From Mycolicibacterium malmesburyense (GTDB taxonomy: Bacteria; Actinomycetota; Actinomycetes; Mycobacteriales; Mycobacteriaceae): a DNA stretch of 10,381 nucleotides. Where the stretch lies: positions 1 through 10,381 of the forward strand of contig NZ_CVTB01000004.1 of assembly GCF_001050015.1 (NCBI RefSeq). Reading direction: 5' to 3'. Below the pieces are notes generated by a model. The model was not told the origin of the DNA and did no database searches. It was given only the letters and a program-made list of their open reading frames with translations. The position numbers and the translations under genes are program-made. The number at the start of each line of letters is the position of its first letter. Within the stretch, counting starts at the first letter, position 1. Below are positions 6,333-10,381 of this stretch, one piece after another.

Positions 6333-7659
6333 ATCCAAGGTGGCGGAGAAGGCGTGGGGGGCAAGATCCTCCTGGCCTGCACCGTGGTTCAGGCCTGCCG
6401 TCTTCATTCTCGCGCCCGTAGGGGCGTCCTTCTGCGCATGGGCGGTATTGAGTGTGCTCGATGTTCTCGGCCACTCGGGCGGGTCATGGGAGAACCTGGC
6501 CGGATTTCCGGAACCGGCGCCGTTGACGTTGAGAAGCGTCGTGCTGCTGGCTTTTTGGTATGGCGCAGTCGTGTCGATGTCGACGCTCGCCTGGCGACTC
6601 GGGACGGGGCCGCCGCCGCGATCGGAGTTGGTGGCTCTGACGAGCTCAATGCCCTTCGAGCGCCGCTACTTCTATGTGATCTTGTTGGCAGCACTGGTCG
6701 GTGTAGGTTACGCGTTCTATCAGATCGGCAGCCCGTTGACGATCGTCGAGTCGCTCAGCGAGCAGACCGGCAACGACCTCTACAACTCGTTGTCGACCAC
6801 CGCTTCACCGGTGACGCTGCGCTATTCGACAATCCTCGCGGCGCCGATCGGTATCTACCTGTGGCGCAAGAAACTCATCGGATGGCCGTCGATGTCGGCC
6901 GCAGTCGTGCTGCTGCTGATGAATGCGATGCTGGCCCACCGCCTTTCGCTGCTGATGGCGAGCGTTGTCTACCTGGCCATCTGGGTCAGGCAACGGAGGG
7001 ATGCGCCGCGGGGAGTCGGGAGAAAAGCGAACCGGTGGGTCGCGATTCTCGCCATCGTCATCGTGGGGTTCGCACTTCTGACGGCGTTGAACTACGTGCG
7101 TAACGCCAACTACTACCGCGACGCGGGCGTGTCGAACCCGGTGGCAATGAACCTGTATCAGATGGGGGCGTACCTCGCGGTGCCGGCGCAGGTCTCCATA
7201 GGCGTATCCGATGCCGTCATGAGCGGTGCCTTCAACGTTCAGTCGGATCCGATCACCGCCTTGAACGCGATCCAGCCGACCTTTCTGCAGTTCGAAAAGG
7301 TCAGCAAAGATGACAGCTGGAAAGCGGCGTCGACGTTCGGATACTCGGTGAAATTCGCTCCGAACTTCTTCACGGTGTCGGTGTTCGCCGACACGTATGC
7401 GCTCTACGGTGTCTTCGGATGGTTGTACAGTTTTTGCCTTTACGCTTTCGCCGGTTACCTGTTGGCTCGTGTCATGCGTTACGGCCCGGTTGTGGCGGGT
7501 TCGGCGGGCGTCCTGGCCTACTGTTTCGCGGAGATGTGGCGGATTCAGATCCTCAGCTACGGCATCGTCATCTATTTGATCCTGCTGACCATCGGTAGTG
7601 GGGTCATCGCGGGATGGAGCGTGCGACGTGGTGCTCGGTCAGGTCAGCCGTCCGTCTAG
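6319..7659 (+). CDS. Wzy-like oligosaccharide repeat-unit polymerase
   Basis: A 446-residue polytopic membrane protein with helices at about 27-50, 70-92, 115-135, 168-184, 190-205, 208-223, 240-258, 355-385, 388-404 and 408-433. A long polar loop between about 259 and 352 (containing NYVRNANYYRDAG and NAIQPTFLQFEKVSKDDSW) is probably extracytoplasmic. One large outside loop among ten or more helices is typical of Wzy and O-antigen ligase-like proteins, whose sequences are otherwise poorly conserved. The expected reaction is joining of polyprenyl-linked repeat units at the outer face. GGAAA at 6309-6313 is a modest SD. Its final 21 bases overlap the end of the opposite-strand epimerase gene. 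A ligase function is a possible alternative, but no Wzy competitor is visible here. Confidence 0.78.
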   Translation: MLQTESKVAEKAWGARSSWPAPWFRPAVFILAPVGASFCAWAVLSVLDVLGHSGGSWENLAGFPEPAPLTLRSVVLLAFWYGAVVSMSTLAWRLGTGPPPRSELVALTSSMPFERRYFYVILLAALVGVGYAFYQIGSPLTIVESLSEQTGNDLYNSLSTTASPVTLRYSTILAAPIGIYLWRKKLIGWPSMSAAVVLLLMNAMLAHRLSLLMASVVYLAIWVRQRRDAPRGVGRKANRWVAILAIVIVGFALLTALNYVRNANYYRDAGVSNPVAMNLYQMGAYLAVPAQVSIGVSDAVMSGAFNVQSDPITALNAIQPTFLQFEKVSKDDSWKAASTFGYSVKFAPNFFTVSVFADTYALYGVFGWLYSFCLYAFAGYLLARVMRYGPVVAGSAGVLAYCFAEMWRIQILSYGIVIYLILLTIGSGVIAGWSVRRGARSGQPSV

Positions 7660-8592
7660 ATTCGGCATCAGCTCCGGATTGGCCCATGTCCTCTCCAGGG
7701 TTTCGTCCAGTCCGTGCGCCGGTCGCCAACCGAACACCTCGGCGATATGCGAGATGTCGGCGCCGAGGAAGGGCCGATCGACGGCGCGCATCCGCTTCGG
7801 GTCCTGGCGTACGTCGAATCGCAGGCCCAACACCGACCGCATCCGATCGAGGATCTCGTCGACCGAATACTGTTGCCCGCTGGCTAGGTTGGCGATCTCA
7901 CAATCGACCCCCTCGCGATTGGCGCCGAGAGCGGCGGCGCCAAACCCGCTCGCGGCGTCCAGCACATCGATGTAATCGCGTTTTGGCCACGTGTTTCCGA
8001 GGCTGATCGACTCCGATCCCCCCCGTAGTTGAGCGACGATCGCCGGCAGCAGGTGCGGGTTGGTCTCACCCGGGCCGATCACGTTGAACAATCGAACGAT
8101 GACTCCTTGGATCCCGCGATCGGCGGCGAATGCCCGGACGTACTGCTCGCCCTGCAGTTTCGTGATGCCGTAGATGTCAGCCGGACCAAGGGGCGACTCG
8201 AACTCGCGGTGATCTTCCTCGCTCGGCTCGTAGACGGCACCGCTGCTCGCGAAGACGAACCGGACACCGGGTGGGCAGCCGGCGAGCAGATTGACGGTTC
8301 CTGCGACGTTGGTGGACACCGCAAGCGGTGGGTCCGTATCGCATTCGGGGATGTAGTGGATTGCGGCAAGGTGCACGATGACATCCGGTCGGTAACTCTC
8401 GATCAGCGCACCGGTCGCGGCCGCGTCGCGAATGTCGACGCGTTCAAATCCGAACCCGGCGCCCTGTCGCGTCAACCATTCCGGGGTGCCGTAGCGCAGT
8501 AGGTCCGCGACCAGCACGTCGGCCTTGTCGCTGAGGAATCGAACCAGCTCTCGGCCCACAAAGCCGGCACCGCCCGTCACCATCACCCGCAT
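7639..8592 (-). CDS. NAD-dependent epimerase/dehydratase (extended SDR, nucleotide-sugar modifying)
   Basis: A 317-residue cytosolic extended short-chain dehydrogenase. Residues 6-13 are TGGAGFVG, the NAD-binding Gly motif; an Asp at 30 ends the second strand. HLAAIHY (74-80), FASSGAVYE (114-122) and YGITK (141-145) supply the Ser/Tyr/Lys catalytic set; RLFNVIGPGE (167-176) and RDYIDVLDAA (205-214) are typical of sugar-nucleotide epimerases and dehydratases. It probably makes a nucleotide sugar for the repeat unit, such as a UDP-hexose 4-epimerase product, but the exact reaction cannot be told. The ATG at 8592 is chosen because the fold begins there and GGGGGAGG lies 8 bases upstream; a longer frame to 8769 has non-conserved, Arg-rich sequence overlapping the preceding gene. 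It follows the glycosyltransferase by 5 bases. Confidence 0.92.
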   Translation of the reverse strand: MRVMVTGGAGFVGRELVRFLSDKADVLVADLLRYGTPEWLTRQGAGFGFERVDIRDAAATGALIESYRPDVIVHLAAIHYIPECDTDPPLAVSTNVAGTVNLLAGCPPGVRFVFASSGAVYEPSEEDHREFESPLGPADIYGITKLQGEQYVRAFAADRGIQGVIVRLFNVIGPGETNPHLLPAIVAQLRGGSESISLGNTWPKRDYIDVLDAASGFGAAALGANREGVDCEIANLASGQQYSVDEILDRMRSVLGLRFDVRQDPKRMRAVDRPFLGADISHIAEVFGWRPAHGLDETLERTWANPELMPNLDGRLT

Positions 8593-8597
8593 ACGGG

Positions 8598-9704
8598 CTA
8601 CCTCCCCCGGTCCGTCCCGCTGAGCTCTTGTGCTCGCGTCTCGAGTGCCTCTGCGATCCCGGCCCAATCCAATGATCGTGCGGCGGTGAGTCCCGCTCGC
8701 GAGTAGAGGTCCCACCGCGCTTGCGCTGCGAGGAGCCCGTCCGCGAAATCGGACGGCTCGGTGCCACATACGACTCCGGCGTCGTATTGCGCGACAACCT
8801 CTTTGGCGCCGTTCTCGGGAAAACTGGCGGTAACGACGGGTAGCCCGCTGGCCATCGCTTCGGCGATCACCCGTGGAAATCCCTCACGTTGGCTGGGCAT
8901 TCCCAGCACCGCTGCCTCGGACAGTAGCTCGATCTTCTTGTGCTCGGTTACCGTGCCGACGACATGCACCCGCGACGCGACCCTGGACCGCTGCGCGTAT
9001 TCGTCGATGTCTTTTCGCGCCGGGCCGTCGCCGGCGATCGTCAGGTCACCGACGAATCCTTGTGTGGTGGCGCGTTCGAACGCGTCGATGAGAAGAGGCA
9101 GGTTCTTGTGGGGGGCCAGCCGCCCCACATACAGTGCGCCCGAGCGCGCGCTGCGTCCCGCGGCCCGGTACTGGTCGAACGCTATGCCACTCGGCAGCAC
9201 CGAACACCCGCGTCCTGACTGCTCGGCGATGGCTCGGGCCACAGCTTCGCTGACGGCGAAGTTGGCACCGACCATCCGCGGTAGGCGCTTCTGCGCCTGG
9301 CCGATGATCGGGTCTTCGCGAATCTCACACCAGTGAATCCCGGTTAGTGCCCGCACCCTTCGAGGTAGAAGGGGTACGTGAAGCAGGGGCCACTGGTTCG
9401 CGAGGTGGAAATCGTAGGGCTGCGCGACCACCCGCCTGCGAACCCAGGTGCTGAACCTCACGACATCTCGCCAACTCCGCCGAAGGGCGGGGATGGGTGG
9501 GTCGAGGTAGCGATCGCTGAGGGGATTCCTGCGGACCCGCACACCGTTGATCGTCACGTCGGTGTCGAGGCTCCTGTCGTGGCCGATGCAATAGACGTCG
9601 ACGGAATGGCCTCGGCGCACCATGGCTTCGGCGAGTTCTTGAAAGAACACCTCTTGGCCGCCGACGTTCGGATGGTAGAGCTCGGTGAGAAATGCAAACC
9701 GCAT
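8598..9704 (-). CDS. Glycosyltransferase, GT4 family (GT-B fold)
   Basis: A 368-residue retaining glycosyltransferase. The N-terminal acceptor half has TELYHPNVGGQEVFFQELA (7-25), the usual GG-x-E start of GT4 enzymes. The C-terminal donor half carries LYVGRLAPHKNLPLLIDAF (191-209), AGDGP (224-228), and REGFPRVIAEAMASGLPV (273-290), containing the E-x7-E pair E274/E282 that contacts the nucleotide sugar. No membrane segment is seen, so it acts on the cytoplasmic side, adding a hexose-type sugar to the lipid-linked unit. Donor and acceptor are not predictable. The ATG at 9704 is chosen because the conserved fold starts there with weak AGAG upstream; a GTG at 9770 would add 22 Arg-rich, unconserved residues. 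It is followed 5 bases later by the epimerase gene, so they form an operon. Confidence 0.94.
   Translation of the reverse strand: MRFAFLTELYHPNVGGQEVFFQELAEAMVRRGHSVDVYCIGHDRSLDTDVTINGVRVRRNPLSDRYLDPPIPALRRSWRDVVRFSTWVRRRVVAQPYDFHLANQWPLLHVPLLPRRVRALTGIHWCEIREDPIIGQAQKRLPRMVGANFAVSEAVARAIAEQSGRGCSVLPSGIAFDQYRAAGRSARSGALYVGRLAPHKNLPLLIDAFERATTQGFVGDLTIAGDGPARKDIDEYAQRSRVASRVHVVGTVTEHKKIELLSEAAVLGMPSQREGFPRVIAEAMASGLPVVTASFPENGAKEVVAQYDAGVVCGTEPSDFADGLLAAQARWDLYSRAGLTAARSLDWAGIAEALETRAQELSGTDRGR
8601..8608 (-). promoter_or_regulatory. Strong ribosome binding site for the epimerase gene
   Basis: The minus strand reads GGGGGAGG with an 8-base spacer to the ATG at 8592. It lies inside the last codons of the upstream glycosyltransferase gene and fixes the epimerase start. 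Confidence 0.75.
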
Positions 9705-9782
9705 CGATACTCTGCGCCCCCATCGATCCCCGTTCGGTGTCCGCCCGACTGTATCTCTCGCCGAAACCAAGACGTGTGTCTT
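9705..9782. promoter_or_regulatory. 78-base gap upstream of the glycosyltransferase
   Basis: A short hairpin, AAGAC (9769-9773) with GTCTT (9778-9782) around a 4-base loop, sits right at the stop of the beta-helix gene. On the minus strand TACAGT (complement of 9748-9753) fits the TANNNT -10 pattern and would start transcription near 9741; no matching -35 is seen. Either an internal promoter or simple read-through is possible. Confidence 0.3.
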
Positions 9783-10381
9783 TCAGCAGGTGATCGCCCG
9801 GTCCGCAAGGAACGACGGCTCCACAGTGAGCGTATTGATCACCGGCTGTGGCGAGACCGGGTCGCAGGCCGCTCTGGGCTTCAGCAGCACCGGTCTCCAC
9901 TGCTCGGGCGCGGATGGCCAGCGCACCGCCATCGAATTGATCACACCGCCGGTGTTCGCGATGCGAGCGCACGGTGGCGCGTCATCGCGCGCTTTCGGCA
10001 GCGAGATGTCCAATTTGAGGTCGTCTACCGTCAGCTGCCCTATGTTGACCGCAACAAACGACGTGACTGCCTGTGAGTGCTCCAGCGTGACTTTCCCGAG
10101 GCGCACCCCGTCGGTGTTGGCCAGGCCGACCCCGCCGTTGCCGCCGGACGCCGACGTCGCGGCGATCTCACAAGTGTCGATGCTGACGCCGGTTGCGCGT
10201 TGCTCGGACAGCGACTCGACCCGCACCGACCAGTTGGTGCACCGGCGCAGGCGGACGTCCGCGATGTCGACTGCGAAATCCAGGAATCGACGGTCCACGA
10301 TTGCGGCGGGCCTTGCGAGCACGTGGATTCCGGTTTCGCAGTCGTCGGCTGCGATTCCGGACAGGGTCAGATCGCGGGCGC
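9783..10381 (-). CDS. Right-handed parallel beta-helix protein, C-terminal part (5' end beyond window)
   Basis: The frame stays open through the right edge, so the gene is cut off; about 198 C-terminal residues are visible. They are made of short, repeating strand-turn units such as LTLSGIAADDCETGIHV, DIADVRLRRCTNWSVRVE, GVSIDTCEIAATS, GVGLANTDGVRLGKVTLE, VAVNIGQLTVDDLKLD and VINTLTVEPSFL, the pattern of right-handed parallel beta-helix (pectate-lyase-like) proteins. A GTG at 10322 exists but the repeat pattern runs past it, so it is not the real start. Such folds occur in polysaccharide lyases, hydrolases, C5-epimerases and surface adhesins. A signal peptide cannot be judged because the N-terminus is missing. 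Proximity to glycosyltransferase genes suggests a role in polymer binding or trimming. Catalytic residues are not identifiable. Confidence 0.72.
   Translation of the reverse strand, partial: ARDLTLSGIAADDCETGIHVLARPAAIVDRRFLDFAVDIADVRLRRCTNWSVRVESLSEQRATGVSIDTCEIAATSASGGNGGVGLANTDGVRLGKVTLEHSQAVTSFVAVNIGQLTVDDLKLDISLPKARDDAPPCARIANTGGVINSMAVRWPSAPEQWRPVLLKPRAACDPVSPQPVINTLTVEPSFLADRAITC

Noticed and set aside
5394..6407. A 337-codon minus-strand frame opposite the flippase gene.
   Set aside because: The translation is low-complexity Asp/Arg/His/Gln sequence with no domain, and the opposite strand encodes a coherent membrane protein in a coupled operon.
8593..8769. N-terminal extension of the epimerase to a start at 8769.
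   Set aside because: The extra 59 residues are Arg-rich and unlike the family, they overlap the glycosyltransferase, and the strong GGGGGAGG is placed for the ATG at 8592.
9378..10076. A 232-codon plus-strand frame over the glycosyltransferase and beta-helix genes.
   Set aside because: It crosses two well-supported opposite-strand genes and their intergenic gap, and no family is recognised.
1..10381. Search by eye for CRISPR repeats, tRNA genes, transposases, integrases and insertion-sequence ends.
   Set aside because: No regularly spaced repeats, no cloverleaf-like segments and no DDE or integrase motifs were seen in any frame; a tRNA scan and IS search were not possible here.

Overview
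The window looks chromosomal and comes from a high-GC actinobacterium, most likely a Mycobacterium/Mycolicibacterium. The evidence is the ribosomal block at the left edge: the end of rpsC with an Ala/Thr-rich tail, then rplP, rpmC and rpsQ. Their protein sequences closely match the mycobacterial proteins as I remember them, and they have the tight spacing and 1-base overlaps of an S10 operon. The operon ends at rpsQ with a GC-rich hairpin and T-run that can serve both converging transcription units.

From about 1.2 kb to the right edge the window holds part of a surface-polysaccharide locus. Its genes form three blocks. (1) On the minus strand, converging on rpsQ: a membrane phosphoglycosyl transferase that would start repeat-unit synthesis on a polyprenyl phosphate, preceded by a cytosolic GAF-domain sensor protein. 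(2) On the plus strand, from a divergent promoter region: three overlapping genes for a Wzz-like chain-length/co-polymerase protein with a degenerate nucleotide-binding domain, a Wzx-like flippase and a Wzy-like polymerase. (3) On the minus strand again, converging on block 2: a right-handed beta-helix protein (5' part beyond the right edge), a GT4-type glycosyltransferase and an NAD-dependent sugar epimerase/dehydratase.

Together they make a nearly complete Wzx/Wzy-type logic. The transferase loads the first sugar phosphate on the inner face, the glycosyltransferase and sugar-nucleotide enzyme build the unit, the flippase moves it across, and the polymerase joins units with length set by the Wzz-like protein. 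The beta-helix protein may modify or bind the finished polymer. Further glycosyltransferases probably lie to the right. This is unusual for mycobacteria, whose described capsule polysaccharides (alpha-glucan, arabinomannan, mannan) are not made by a Wzx/Wzy pathway. The position, immediately after rpsQ where the spc operon (rplN onward) might be expected, suggests an accessory insertion site inside the ribosomal super-locus.

The non-coding stretches are all shorter than 300 bases. Two contain notable structure: a perfect tandem 10-bp repeat plus inverted repeats ahead of the phosphoglycosyl transferase, and a 156-base divergent control region. No tRNA, rRNA, CRISPR array, transposase or insertion sequence was seen.
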